In this document: in pieces, positions 33,053 to 43,950 of the stretch
Position numbering within the stretch: position 1 is the first letter of the stretch
Layout of the letters: the number at the start of each line of letters is the position of its first letter
Assembly: GCA_963753815.1 (NCBI GenBank)
Contig: CAVWDU010000001.1
Location: 62,001-126,000, forward strand
DNA length: 64,000 nt
Source of the DNA: CAVWDU01 sp963753815
GTDB lineage: Bacteria > Pseudomonadota > Gammaproteobacteria > Pseudomonadales > Halieaceae
Direction of reading: 5' to 3'
Position numbers and translations under genes: made by a program
Notes under the pieces: model-generated
Databases searched by the model: none
What the model saw: only the letters and a program-made list of their open reading frames with translations
What the model was told of the DNA's origin: nothing

Positions 33053-33068
33053 TGCAGAACTCGTGCCA
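33053..33068 (-). promoter_or_regulatory. Sigma54 promoter of pilA
   Basis: On the minus strand TGGCACGAGTTCTGCA has GG and GC exactly ten bases apart and differs from the -24/-12 consensus at one of the key positions (CTGCA for TTGCA). Start of transcription would be near 33041, giving a leader of about 75 bases. PilR/RpoN control of pilA is well established in related bacteria; PilR is not encoded in the window. Confidence 0.8.
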
Positions 33069-33093
33069 ATCGCCATCAAAAAAGTCCGATCTC

Positions 33094-33121
33094 TGGTTAA
33101 TCGCTTATTTATCAGTATATT
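33094..33121 (+). promoter_or_regulatory. Candidate pilB promoter
   Basis: TATATT at 33116-33121 preceded at 16 bases by TGGTTA (33094-33099), within the only AT-rich stretch upstream of pilB. The -35 is weak. The predicted start of transcription falls inside the adjacent 17-bp palindrome. Confidence 0.35.
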
Positions 33122-33122
33122 G

Positions 33123-33139
33123 GAGCTGACTGTCAGCTC
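33123..33139. promoter_or_regulatory. Perfect 17-bp palindrome at the predicted pilB start of transcription
   Basis: GAGCTGAC-T-GTCAGCTC: 8-bp perfect arms around a single T, starting 2 bp after the candidate -10 TATATT. The position is typical for a repressor operator. Another perfect repeat, CATTGT-CCCGC-ACAATG, lies at 33205-33221. Confidence 0.5.
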
Positions 33140-33465
33140 GCCACAGCGACCTGGCACGGTACCGGACGACGCCGGAAAGTGACCAATAGCGACGATATTT
33201 GTCACATTGTCCCGCACAATGCCTCCGCTGCTGACAGACCTGCCACGGCAGCCGGGCCACCGGGGCCGGTTGGGGTTCGCGAGGCGACAGCCTGTCGGCA
33301 ACACGGTGCCGCGGGCGCGTGCGGTGGCTTCCTGGCGAAATGTCGAGAATTCCATGGATAACTGCCCGTTGACGCTATTAGCGATAGGGGTGGATGGTTA
33401 TACTCAGGCGGGCAAGCACAACTACAATAAGAAAACAGGGCACAGGTGACTGCAGTGGGGATGAC

Positions 33466-35194
33466 ATGCAGATGAACGAGAAGTTGACGTCACAGGTCAG
33501 TGGCCTTGCCGGTCGCCTTGTGGCGGAGGGACTGATATCGGCGGATGACGCCAACGCGGCGCAGAAACAGGCATCTCTGGAGCGCGAACACCTGGTGCCG
33601 TACCTGGTCGAGCACTTCAAAGTAGACAGCCAGCGGCTGGCCGAGGTCGCCTCGCTGGAGTTCGGTGTTCCCCTGTTCGACCTCGACGCCTTCAACCTCG
33701 TACAGATCCCGGATGGCCTCGTGGATGTCGACCTGGTCACCAAGCACCACGCGCTGCCGCTGTACAAGCGAGGCAACAGGCTGTTCATCGCGGTATCGGA
33801 CCCGACCAACCTCGCCGCGCTGGACGAGATGAAGTTTCACACCGGCATTAATACCGACGCGGTCCTTATTGACGAGCGCGTGCTGAGCCGGGTCATCGCC
33901 GAGTGGGTCGAGGTACAGGACTCCCTGGGCGACGGACTCGAGGACCTCGACTCCTCCGATCTCGACGACATCGATGTCGGAGGCACGACCGAGGACGGTG
34001 AAGGCGATGACGCGGGAGCTGACGGGATCGATGAAACACCCATTGTCCGCTTCGTCAACAAAGTGCTGGTCGACGCCATCAAGCAGGGCGCGTCGGACAT
34101 TCACTTCGAGCCCTACGAACACAATTACCGGGTCCGCTTCCGCACGGATGGCATCCTGCGCGAGGTGGTAAGGCCCCCGAAAAACCTGTCAGCACGCCTG
34201 TCGGCACGCCTGAAGGTCATGTCCCAGATGGATATATCGGAGCGCCGGATGCCACAGGACGGACGCATCCAGATGAAGTTGACGCGCAAGCGGGCGATCG
34301 ACTTCCGGGTCAATACGCTACCTACGCTGTTCGGCGAGAAGATCGTACTGCGTATCCTCGACCCGAGCAGTGCACAGATGGGCATCGACGCGCTTGGCTA
34401 CGAGGAAGCACAGAAAGACATGTACCTGAAAGCGCTGAACCAGCCACAGGGCATGATCCTGGTGACCGGGCCCACCGGCTCAGGTAAAACCGTCTCGCTC
34501 TACACCGGCCTCAATATCCTCAATACGGCGGAGCGCAATATCTCGACCGCGGAGGACCCGGTCGAGATCAACCTGGAAGGCATCAACCAGGTACACGTGA
34601 ACCCGAAGGTGGGGCTTAACTTCGCGGAGGCGCTGCGTTCGTTCCTGCGCCAGGATCCCGACATCATCATGGTGGGTGAGATCCGGGATCTGGAGACCGC
34701 CGAGATCGCGATCAAGGCGGCACAGACAGGCCACCTCGTGCTCTCTACCCTGCACACCAACAGCGCTGCCGAGACGATCACCCGCATGCTCAACATGGGA
34801 GTCCCGGCATTCAACCTGGCCACGTCGGTCAACCTCATTATTGCCCAGCGACTTGCCCGTCGCCTGTGCAAGGAGTGCGCGAACCGGCGGACGACATTCC
34901 CCGCGAAACCCTGCTCAAAGAGGGCTTCACCGAGGCAATGCTCAGGGAGGCGACGTTGATGAAACCGGTGGGCTGCAAGAGCTGTGCCGACGGCTACAAG
35001 GGGCGGGTCGGCGTCTATGAAGTGGTTCGGGTAACCCCCACGATCGCCCGCATCATCATGGAGGAGGGCAACTCCATGCAGATTCACGAACAGGCCAGGA
35101 CCGAGGGTTTCAACGACCTGCGCATGTCGGCACTGGAGAAGGCCGCCCAGGGACTGACCAGTCTCGAGGAAGTCAACCGGATCACACAGACTAG
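33466..35194 (+). CDS. pilB: Type IV pilus extension ATPase PilB (frameshifted)
   Basis: Cytoplasmic ATPase driving pilus extension. The first frame runs to 34959 and covers the N-terminal MshEN-like region, an acidic linker (about residues 165-190), Walker A GPTGSGKTVSLY, Walker B DPDIIMVGEIRD and the His box TGHLVLSTLHTN. After CKECAN near 34885 it goes out of frame. The rest (PADDIPRETLLKEGF, CKSCADGYKGRVGVYE) continues in another frame to 35255. One base missing in an AACCGG context at about 34883-34887 restores it. A second missing base near 35190 would place the normal stop (TAG) at 35192-35194, giving about 576 aa. The ATG at 33466 is preferred. Confidence 0.85.
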
Positions 35195-35283
35195 AGCCTG
35201 CTCACACTCTGGACCGGCCCTGACAACAAAGCCGGGAAAAACACAGGCTGAATAACGAAGACCGAGTAACGGGACAAACGACG

Positions 35284-36504
35284 ATGGCAACAACAATAAA
35301 TCGCAGCGAACATTTTCACCTGGGCGGGCGTCGACAAGACCGGGCGCACCACACGCGGTGAAATCCAGGCAGCCAGTTCGGCAATGGCCAAGGCCCAGTT
35401 GCGTCGGCAGGGGATCAAACCCAAGACCATAAAGAAGAAACCCAAGCCACTGTTTGGCCGCAGCGGCAAGGCCATCAAGCCTGCCGATATCGCGGTGTTC
35501 ACCCGCCAGCTGGCGACGATGATGAAAGCCGGCGTCCCGCTGGTGCAGAGTTTCGATATCGTCGGCGACGGGGTCGACAATCCGCGGATGAAGGAACTGG
35601 TCAACTCGATCAAGAACGATGTGGCGTCCGGCAGCGGCCTGGCCCCCTCCCTCGCCAAGCATCCGCGGCTATTTGACGACCTCTACTGCAGCCTGGTCGG
35701 CTCCGGTGAAACATCGGGCACCCTGGAGGTCATGCTCGATCGCGTGGCAACCTACAAGGAAAAAACCGAGCAGTTAAAGGCCAAGATCAAGAAGGCCATG
35801 ACCTATCCCATCGCCGTCGTCGTCGTCGCGCTGGTCGTGACCGCGATCCTGCTCATTAAAGTAGTGCCGCAGTTTGCCGAGACCTTCACCAGCTTCGGCT
35901 CGGACCTACCCTCCTTTACGCTGTTCGTGCTGGCCATCTCCGATTTCGTGCAGGAATGGTGGTTGATCATGCTCGTTGCCATCATCGCCTCTATCTTCCT
36001 GTTCAAGGAGGCCAGGCATCGATCCGTAGCGTTCGCTGAACGCCTTGACCAGATTCTGCTCAAGACACCGATTTTCGGCGGCATCATCCACGACTCGGTC
36101 GTCGCCCGGTTCTCGCGCACCCTGGCCACCACGTTCGCCGCCGGTGTTCCGCTGGTCGAGGCGCTGGAATCCACCGCCGGCGCCGCCGGCAATTCGGTCT
36201 AAGCAAGGCCATCCTGCAGATACGCGACGACGTCACCACCGGCACGACGCTCTACAACGCCATCCGGGCGACCGGACTGTTCCCCAACATGCTGCTGCAG
36301 ATGGTGTCCATCGGCGAGGAATCCGGTGCGCTCGACGAGATGCTCGACAAGGTGGCGACGCATTACGAAGATGAAGTCGACAACGCGGTCGACAGTCTCA
36401 GCTCGCTCATGGAGCCAATGATCATGTCGATCCTCGGCGTACTGGTGGGCGGCCTGATGGTGGCAATGTACCTGCCGATCTTCATGCTGGGCTCGGTCGT
36501 CTGA
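35284..36504 (+). CDS. pilC: Type IV pilus platform protein PilC (frameshifted)
   Basis: Inner-membrane platform of the pilus assembly machine. The ATG at 35284 opens MATTINRSEH, then leaves frame. The family-typical FTWAGVDKTGRTTRGEIQ starts at 35315 in another frame, and removing one T from the TTTT at 35313-35316 joins them. The main frame carries AVFTRQLATMMKAGVPLVQ and membrane segments, then stops at TAA after GAAGNSV (36200). It resumes as SKAILQIRDDVTTG through FPNMLLQMVSIGEESGALDEML to the end at 36504; one missing base near 36200 explains this. Corrected length is about 406 aa, normal for PilC. Paralogous to GspF. Confidence 0.85.
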
Positions 36505-36514
36505 CGGCACTGGA

Positions 36515-37405
36515 GTGACGCCCGACGAAGTAATGCCCGGCCTGCTGGCGGTTTTTGACCAGCAGCCCTGGTTTTTATACACCCTGCTCCTGCTGCTTGG
36601 CCTGGTGGTCGGCAGTTTTCTCAATGTCGTGGTGTACCGTCTCCCGCTGATGATGGAAGCACGCTGGCGACGGGATTGCTGTGAGTTGCTGGAAGTCGAG
36701 GACGCGCCGGACGACGGCGAAACACTCACACTCGCCGTTCCCAACTCGCACTGTCCACACTGCAAGGCAGCGATCAGGCCATGGCAGAACATTCCCGTAC
36801 TCAGCTACATCCTGCTGGGTGGCAAGTGCGCCAACTGTGGCCAGGGGATTTCGGTGCGTTACCCCCTCGTGGAGGCCGCAACAGGACTCCTGACGCTGGT
36901 GCTCGGCTTCTATTTCCAGGTCTCCCCTGCCCTGCTGGGCGCCATGCTGCTGACCTGGGCACTCGTTACCCTGACCCTGATCGACATCGACCATCAGTTG
37001 CTGCCCGACGACATCACCCTGCCGCTGCTCTGGCTGGGCCTGCTGTTCAACCTGGGCGGCACCTATGTGCCGCTACAGGATGCGGTGGTGGGTGCGATGC
37101 TGGGCTACCTGGCGTTGTGGTCCGTGTACTGGGTGTTCAGACTCCTTACCGGCAAGGAAGGCATGGGTTACGGGGATTTCAAGTTACTCGCAGCACTGGG
37201 TGCCTGGCTGGGCTGGACGTCGCTGCCGCTGATCGTCCTCCTGTCTTCATTGGTCGGTGCCGTTTGCGGCATAGCGCTGATGGTGATCAAGCGCCGGGGC
37301 AGGGACATCCCGATTCCCTTCGGGCCATACCTTGCTGCCGCGGGCTGGATCGCCCTGGTCTGGGGTGACGCCATCATGGCGCGCTACCTCGGAAGCGTGA
37401 CCTGA
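36515..37405 (+). CDS. pilD: Prepilin peptidase / N-methyltransferase PilD
   Basis: Bifunctional aspartic protease (296 aa) that removes the leader of PilA and the Gsp pseudopilins and N-methylates the new N-terminus. The cytoplasmic zinc tetracysteine CPHC...CANC lies near residues 80-110. The two catalytic aspartates are in LTLIDIDHQLLPDD and GYGDFKLLAALGAWLGW, and about eight membrane spans are present. GTG at 36515 is the open-frame start; the in-frame ATG at 36533 is an alternative, neither having an ideal ribosome site. The stop overlaps the coaE ATG. This gene serves both the type IV pilus and type II secretion systems in this window. Confidence 0.95.
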   Translation: MTPDEVMPGLLAVFDQQPWFLYTLLLLLGLVVGSFLNVVVYRLPLMMEARWRRDCCELLEVEDAPDDGETLTLAVPNSHCPHCKAAIRPWQNIPVLSYILLGGKCANCGQGISVRYPLVEAATGLLTLVLGFYFQVSPALLGAMLLTWALVTLTLIDIDHQLLPDDITLPLLWLGLLFNLGGTYVPLQDAVVGAMLGYLALWSVYWVFRLLTGKEGMGYGDFKLLAALGAWLGWTSLPLIVLLSSLVGAVCGIALMVIKRRGRDIPIPFGPYLAAAGWIALVWGDAIMARYLGSVT

Positions 37406-38019
37406 TGTCCTTCGTGGTCGGCGTTACCGGCGGCATCGGCAGCGGCAAATCGGCTGTCACGGACCGGTTCGAGCGCCTCGGCATACGGATTGTCGACGCC
37501 GACCGCATTGCCCGATTGGTGGTCGAGCCTGGCAGTCCGGCGCTCGCGGCCATCGCGGCGCGTCATGGCGACGACATACTCAATGCCGACGGCAGCCTGG
37601 ACCGGGCGGCACTGCGCCAGCGTGTATTCGCCGACGAAGCGGAAAGACTCTGGCTGGAACAACTGACACACCCGCTGATCGGGGAGGAGATCAGCGCGCA
37701 ACTGGCCGCCGCTCCCCCGCCCTATGTCATACTCAGTTCACCGCTGCTGCTGGAGACGGCGCAACGCGAACGCGCGAACGTCATCGTGGTCGTCGATGTT
37801 CCGGAAGCGACGCAACTGGCCCGCACGATGACACGGGACGACAATGACGAAGACCAGGTGCGCCGGATCATGGCCGCACAGATGCCACGCCAGGAACGCC
37901 TGAACCGGGCGGACTTTGTGATCGACAACAGTGGTGATCTCCCCGCACTCGACCCGCTGGTCGCGTCATTGCACAGCGAACTGCTGCGCCTTGCTCTGGA
38001 CGCTTCAGACCTTCGCTGA
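37405..38019 (+). CDS. coaE: Dephospho-CoA kinase
   Basis: Last enzyme of CoA synthesis (204 aa), phosphorylating the 3'-hydroxyl of dephospho-CoA. The P-loop VGVTGGIGSGKSAVTDRF is at the N-terminus. The family segments RIVDADRIAR, HPLIGEEI, LSSPLLLET and DNSGDL are present. Its ATG overlaps the pilD stop by one base; pilD-coaE linkage is common in Gammaproteobacteria. The stop codon lies inside a solo copy of the repeat end also found after panE. Confidence 0.96.
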   Translation: MSFVVGVTGGIGSGKSAVTDRFERLGIRIVDADRIARLVVEPGSPALAAIAARHGDDILNADGSLDRAALRQRVFADEAERLWLEQLTHPLIGEEISAQLAAAPPPYVILSSPLLLETAQRERANVIVVVDVPEATQLARTMTRDDNDEDQVRRIMAAQMPRQERLNRADFVIDNSGDLPALDPLVASLHSELLRLALDASDLR

Positions 38020-38049
38020 GCGCGATTGCCATTGTTCAGAGGTGCCTAA
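38014..38049 (-). repeat. Solo copy of the MITE-like left end
   Basis: The reverse complement of 38014-38049 matches 14431-14466 at about 34 of 36 positions, including GGCACCTCTGAA and AATGGCAATCGCGCTCAGCG. It spans the coaE stop codon and fills the gap before the convergent malic enzyme gene. Only one terminus is present; no second inverted end is visible nearby. Confidence 0.8.
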
Positions 38050-38055
38050 CGCTGA

Positions 38056-39699
<1,644 letters not shown>

Positions 39700-39926
39700 C
39701 GCTGACTCTCCTCGGCAATCCGCCTGTGATGGAGTCTAGACCGGATGCCAGCATGCGGTGTTGCGATGTGTCAATGCAATAGCAGTTCAGCCGATTGCCA
39801 CGCACCGGCCCGTCACCTGCCGCTGCGCCGATTCCGGCTCGTTTTCATCCTGATGACATGCTGGCCATGTGAGCCGGCCGGTTCTGTGCTCCAATACAGG
39901 CTTTAAACACCCGGGAATCCTCTACG

Positions 39927-41264
39927 ATGCGGGCAGGAACCCTCGCTTCCGTCAGACCAGACTGGCCCTTCGACATCAGGCGACTGCCCTTTTACTACGG
40001 TTGGGTCGTATGGTTTTTCAGCACCCTGGGATTCCTGTTCAGCATCCCCGGCCAAACCATGGGCATGGCGGTTTTCACCGACCACCTGATCGAGGCTCTC
40101 GGTTTGACCCGCACCCAGTTGTCCATGGCCTACCTGCTCGGCACCGTCGGTTCATCATTGTTCCTGACCCGAGCAGGACGCTGGTATGACCGGGTGGGCG
40201 GCCGGCTGATGGTGGCGGTGGCCAGTGCACTGCTGGCGGCGACGATACTGTTTATCTCACTTACCGACGGCATCGCCGCCGCGCTCGGCGGCGGCGCGGT
40301 GGTGACCTTCTGTGTGATCACATTGGGCTACTTCGGCGTCCGCTTTTTCGGTCAGGGCGTGCTGACCAGCGCCTCGGGCAACGTTCTACTGCTCTGGTTC
40401 GAGAAACGTCGCGGCCTGGTCAGCAGCGCCCGCGGCGTATTCGTGAGTTTCGGTTTCTCGGTAGCGCCACTGGTCCTGGCATGGATGATCGCCGGCAGCG
40501 GCTGGAAGGGAGCGCTCTGGCAACTTGCCGCCGCATGTCTCGTCTTTGGCGGTCTCGCACTGCTGTTCCTGCGCAACGACCCGACATCGTGCGGCGTACT
40601 GATTGATGGCCGTCGCCAGGGGGACGGCACCGCCTCACTCCCGAACAGGCCGAGTCTCACACTCGACGAGGCCCGGCGCACCCCGGTGTTCTGGCTGATC
40701 AGCCTGAGTCTCAGCATGCACTCCCTGTTTGCCACCGCAGTGACTTTCCATATCGTGTCGATCTTCGCCGAAGCGGGGCGCAGCCAGACGGAGGCATTCG
40801 CCTATTTCCTGCCGGCGGCGGTGGTGTCCACGTCGACCAACCTGGCCTGCGGCTGGCTGGCGGACTCGCGTCCACTGAAACCGTTCATTGCGGCGATGCT
40901 GGTCGCGTTCATCGCCGGTGCCTCGGGACTGCTCAATCTCCAGCACGACTGGGGTTATGCCCTGCTGGTTGCCGGCTTCGGCGTGGGCGCCGGCCTCTGG
41001 TCGGTGACATCCAACCTGGCGTTCATCCGCTTTTTCGGCACGCTTCACCTCGGCGAAATCACCGGCCTGTGCACCTCCATCATGGTCTTCACGAGCGCCA
41101 TCGGCCCGGCGATGTTCAGCCTGGGTGTCGACCTGTTCGGCAGCTACGCCGCCGCCGAATGGCTGTGTATCGCCGGCCTGATCGGGCTGCTCACGTTCGC
41201 CATCCTGCTGCGCCAGCGCGAGCCCGGCGCCGGGCCTAACCCACAGGGGGTCGTCGGTGAATGA
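39927..41264 (+). CDS. Major facilitator superfamily transporter
   Basis: A 445-aa permease with twelve predicted membrane segments and a central cytoplasmic loop of about residues 215-245. It begins after a soluble N-terminal stretch with FYYGWVVWFFSTLGFLFSIPGQTMG, typical of the monocarboxylate/oxalate-formate-like MFS branch. The loop-2/3 motif is represented by GRWYDRVGGR. The substrate is unknown. It is divergent from the malic enzyme gene (39700-39926 shows no clear regulatory motif), so a role in organic-acid transport is possible but unproven. Confidence 0.85.
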   Translation: MRAGTLASVRPDWPFDIRRLPFYYGWVVWFFSTLGFLFSIPGQTMGMAVFTDHLIEALGLTRTQLSMAYLLGTVGSSLFLTRAGRWYDRVGGRLMVAVASALLAATILFISLTDGIAAALGGGAVVTFCVITLGYFGVRFFGQGVLTSASGNVLLLWFEKRRGLVSSARGVFVSFGFSVAPLVLAWMIAGSGWKGALWQLAAACLVFGGLALLFLRNDPTSCGVLIDGRRQGDGTASLPNRPSLTLDEARRTPVFWLISLSLSMHSLFATAVTFHIVSIFAEAGRSQTEAFAYFLPAAVVSTSTNLACGWLADSRPLKPFIAAMLVAFIAGASGLLNLQHDWGYALLVAGFGVGAGLWSVTSNLAFIRFFGTLHLGEITGLCTSIMVFTSAIGPAMFSLGVDLFGSYAAAEWLCIAGLIGLLTFAILLRQREPGAGPNPQGVVGE

Positions 41265-41293
41265 TTCGACCAGCAGTCTTGACCAGGGCCACC

Positions 41294-41313
41294 CCGTTCA
41301 CCGAACGGTTCGG
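41294..41313. repeat. Overlapping inverted repeats after the MFS gene
   Basis: CCGTTC-ACC-GAACGG (41294-41308) and CCGAAC-G-GTTCGG (41301-41313) share the central GAAC. Either could form a hairpin. No T-run follows, so it may be a binding site for the downstream peptidase gene rather than a terminator. Confidence 0.4.
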
Positions 41314-41433
41314 ATGATGACTCCGATTGCTGTACCCCGAGTGGCGAACACGTTAGCCTACGCCCTCTCCCGGAACACCGACTGGTATCCCGATGCCAAC
41401 CAGACGGCTTGATAGCCGCAGGACCTTGCCACT

Positions 41434-43578
41434 ATGCTCAAATCTGTATTCATTGTGCTCTCTCTCGTATCTGTGGTTGCGCCGGTGATCGGCGAGGAAA
41501 ACCCACTGCTGCAATCGTGGGCGGGACCCTACGGCGGCGTGCCACCCCTGGCAGACGTAGCCGTCAGGCACTTCGAGCCGGCCTTCGAGACCGCCAAGGC
41601 CGAGTACCTCGAGGAGATTGATACCATCACCGCGCAGAGGGCCGGGCCAACCTTTGACAATACCCTCGCCGCCCTCGAGCGCGCCGGCGGCACACTGGAC
41701 CGGGTCCTGCGAGTCTATTACATCTGGTCTGCCACCATGAATTCACCGGAGTTTCAGCAGGTCCAGCGCGCCATGGCGCCGCAACTCGCCGCGCTGGAGG
41801 ACAAGGTCAACCAGAACCAGGCACTGTTCAAGCGCGTCGCGGCAATCTACGACGCGCGGGAGACCCTCGACCTCTCGCCCGAACAGCAGCGGCTCGCATG
41901 GTACTACTACATGCGCTTCAACCGGGCAGGCGCACAGCTGGACCAGGCCGCCAGGGAGCGTTTGTCCTCTATCAACCAGCGCCTTGCAGAACTGTACACG
42001 GCTTTCAGCCAGAACGTGCTCAACGATGAAGAACAGTACATGCTGCTGCTCGAGGCCGAAGCCGACCTGGCCGGGCTGCCCGACGACCTGCGGGCGACCG
42101 CGGCGACGGCAGCCGGTTCGCGTGGCCACGCCGGCAAATGGGCTGTCCTGAACACCCGCTCCTCGATGGAGCCCTTTCTCAAGTTCTCCGAGCGGCGTGA
42201 CCTGCGGGAAAGCGTCTGGCGGATGTACTACAGTCGCGGCGACAATGGCGATGCACACGACAACAATGCGACCATCACCGAAATTCTCAAGCTGCGCGCC
42301 GAGCGCGCCAGCCTGCTCGGTTTTGCCACCCATGCCCACTGGCAGATTGCAAACCAGATGGCGAAGACACCCGACCGCGCACTGGACCTCATGCTCGCCG
42401 TCTGGGAACCCGCCATCGCCAGGGTACACGAGGAAGTGGCCGACATGCAGGCGGTCGCCGACCGGGAAGCCGCGGCGCGCGGCACGCCAAAATTCACTAT
42501 CGAACCCTGGGACTACCGCCACTACGCCGAGAAAGTGCGGAAGGAAAAGTACGACTTCGATGAAAACGAGGTCAAACCCTACCTGCAACTCGAAAACCTG
42601 CGGGAGGCCCTGTTTTTCGTCGCCGGCGAGGTGTTCGGCTTCGAGTTTCAGCCGGTGAAGGAGGGCAGCGTGCCCGTGCCGCACTCCGACGTGAGCGTGT
42701 GGGAGGTGAGGCGCGGTGGCGAGCACGTCGGTCTCTGGTATTTCGACCCTTACGCCCGCCAGGGAAAGCGTTCCGGCGCCTGGATGTTCCCCTACCGGGA
42801 CCAGGAAAAGTTCGACGGGACAGTCACCACCATCGTTTCCAACAACTCGAATTTCGTCAAGGGCGCAGCCGGAGAGCCGGTGCTGGTCTCCTGGAATGAC
42901 GCGGAGACGATGTTCCACGAGTTCGGTCACGCGCTGCATGGTCTGGCATCCGACGTGTCCTACCCCTCGCTGGCCGGCACCTCGGTGCCCAGGGACTATG
43001 TGGAGTTCCCTTCCCAGCTGCTGGAGTACTGGCTGTCAACACCGCGTGTCCTCAATCGCTTCGCGCTGCACGCCGATACCGGAAAACCGATTCCCGCAGA
43101 GCTCGTCGCCAGGATTGAGAGCGCGGCCACTTTCAACCAGGGTTTCGATACCACGGAGTACCTGGCCAGCGCCTTGATCGATTTGAAAATTCACCTCGCC
43201 GGGGACACCGACATCGATCCACGGGCCTTCGAGCGCGAGACACTGGCTGAACTCGGCATGCCGGCGGAACTGGTCATGCGACACCGCACGCCGCAGTTCA
43301 CACACGCGTTCGCGTCCGATGGCTATTCCTCGGCCTATTACTCGTACCTGTGGGCCGACACCCTGACCGCCGATGCGGCGGGCGCCTTCACCGAGGCCGG
43401 TGGGTTTTATGACCGCAAGGTTGCGAGGCGGCTTCGCGATACCATCTTTGCCGTCGGCAACACGGTCGACCCGGCCGAGGCGTATCGCAATTTCCGCGGT
43501 CGTGACGCGCGCACCGATGCCCTGATGGAAAAAAAGGGCTTCCCGACCAAAAAAAGTAGCGCGGTGGCCGCGGACTGA
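41434..43578 (+). CDS. Exported M3-family metallopeptidase (oligopeptidase)
   Basis: A 714-aa zinc peptidase of family M3 (thimet oligopeptidase/OpdA/Dcp). The active site MFHEFGHALHGL is near residue 495, with the third ligand in the typical downstream TTEYLASALIDLKIH region. RTPQFTHAFASDGYSSAYYSYLWADTL carries the substrate-binding His/Tyr near the C-terminus. Residues 1-20 (LKSVFIVLSLVSVVAPVIG) form a signal peptide, so it is likely periplasmic, as in Dcp-like exported forms, unlike cytosolic OpdA. It probably trims imported peptides. Start ATG at 41434. Confidence 0.92.
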   Translation: MLKSVFIVLSLVSVVAPVIGEENPLLQSWAGPYGGVPPLADVAVRHFEPAFETAKAEYLEEIDTITAQRAGPTFDNTLAALERAGGTLDRVLRVYYIWSATMNSPEFQQVQRAMAPQLAALEDKVNQNQALFKRVAAIYDARETLDLSPEQQRLAWYYYMRFNRAGAQLDQAARERLSSINQRLAELYTAFSQNVLNDEEQYMLLLEAEADLAGLPDDLRATAATAAGSRGHAGKWAVLNTRSSMEPFLKFSERRDLRESVWRMYYSRGDNGDAHDNNATITEILKLRAERASLLGFATHAHWQIANQMAKTPDRALDLMLAVWEPAIARVHEEVADMQAVADREAAARGTPKFTIEPWDYRHYAEKVRKEKYDFDENEVKPYLQLENLREALFFVAGEVFGFEFQPVKEGSVPVPHSDVSVWEVRRGGEHVGLWYFDPYARQGKRSGAWMFPYRDQEKFDGTVTTIVSNNSNFVKGAAGEPVLVSWNDAETMFHEFGHALHGLASDVSYPSLAGTSVPRDYVEFPSQLLEYWLSTPRVLNRFALHADTGKPIPAELVARIESAATFNQGFDTTEYLASALIDLKIHLAGDTDIDPRAFERETLAELGMPAELVMRHRTPQFTHAFASDGYSSAYYSYLWADTLTADAAGAFTEAGGFYDRKVARRLRDTIFAVGNTVDPAEAYRNFRGRDARTDALMEKKGFPTKKSSAVAAD

Positions 43579-43614
43579 GAGCGCGGGATGACCGCAGCCG
43601 AACAAGTCGCCAGC

Positions 43615-43950
43615 TCAGTTCCGCGCGCGCATCCGCGCAAGCAGCCCCCCGGCGATGACGCCCGCGGTATTGGCAACGAAGTCCGCCAGCGACATCGTCC
43701 GGTCGGGCGTCAGTGACTGCCCGTATTCCAGCAGTCCGCCAAAAGCAATAATGCCGACGCACAGCGCAGGAAACACCGGACTACGGGGATTGACGCGGTA
43801 GGCGAGGATCGCGAACAACGCATAACAGAGAAAGTGTGCAAGCTTGTCCCAGTTATCCGCGGCAACACCCGCAGAGGAGCTCAGCGACAGAATGCCAACC
43901 ACCCCCGCATAGCCAAGAAACAGGGCCGTATTCACGGCGCGGGACGTCAT
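43615..43950 (-). CDS. VanZ-like membrane protein
   Basis: A 111-aa protein with about four hydrophobic segments and the VanZ-family pattern: DKLAHFLCYALFAILAY, then a short loop, and GLLEYGQSLTPDRTMSLADFVANTAGVIAGGLL. VanZ confers low-level teicoplanin resistance in some Gram-positives, but chromosomal homologues in Proteobacteria have no established role. The ATG overlaps the mutT stop by 4 bp, so it is the terminal gene of this run. It converges on the M3 peptidase gene with a 36-bp gap. Confidence 0.85.
   Translation of the reverse strand: MTSRAVNTALFLGYAGVVGILSLSSSAGVAADNWDKLAHFLCYALFAILAYRVNPRSPVFPALCVGIIAFGGLLEYGQSLTPDRTMSLADFVANTAGVIAGGLLARMRARN

Larger units (their letters stand above)
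32968..33465. other. Divergent pilA-pilB regulatory region
   Basis: This 498-bp stretch holds no convincing gene. It contains the pilA sigma54 promoter, a candidate plus-strand sigma70 promoter, and two perfect palindromes (33123-33139 and 33205-33221), so it is a dense regulatory region. The bases around 33070-33121 are AT-rich against a GC-rich background. Confidence 0.6.

Noticed and set aside
33151..33166. TGGCACGG on the plus strand as a sigma54 promoter for pilB
   Set aside because: The base pair ten positions after GG is GA rather than GC, so the -12 element is missing.
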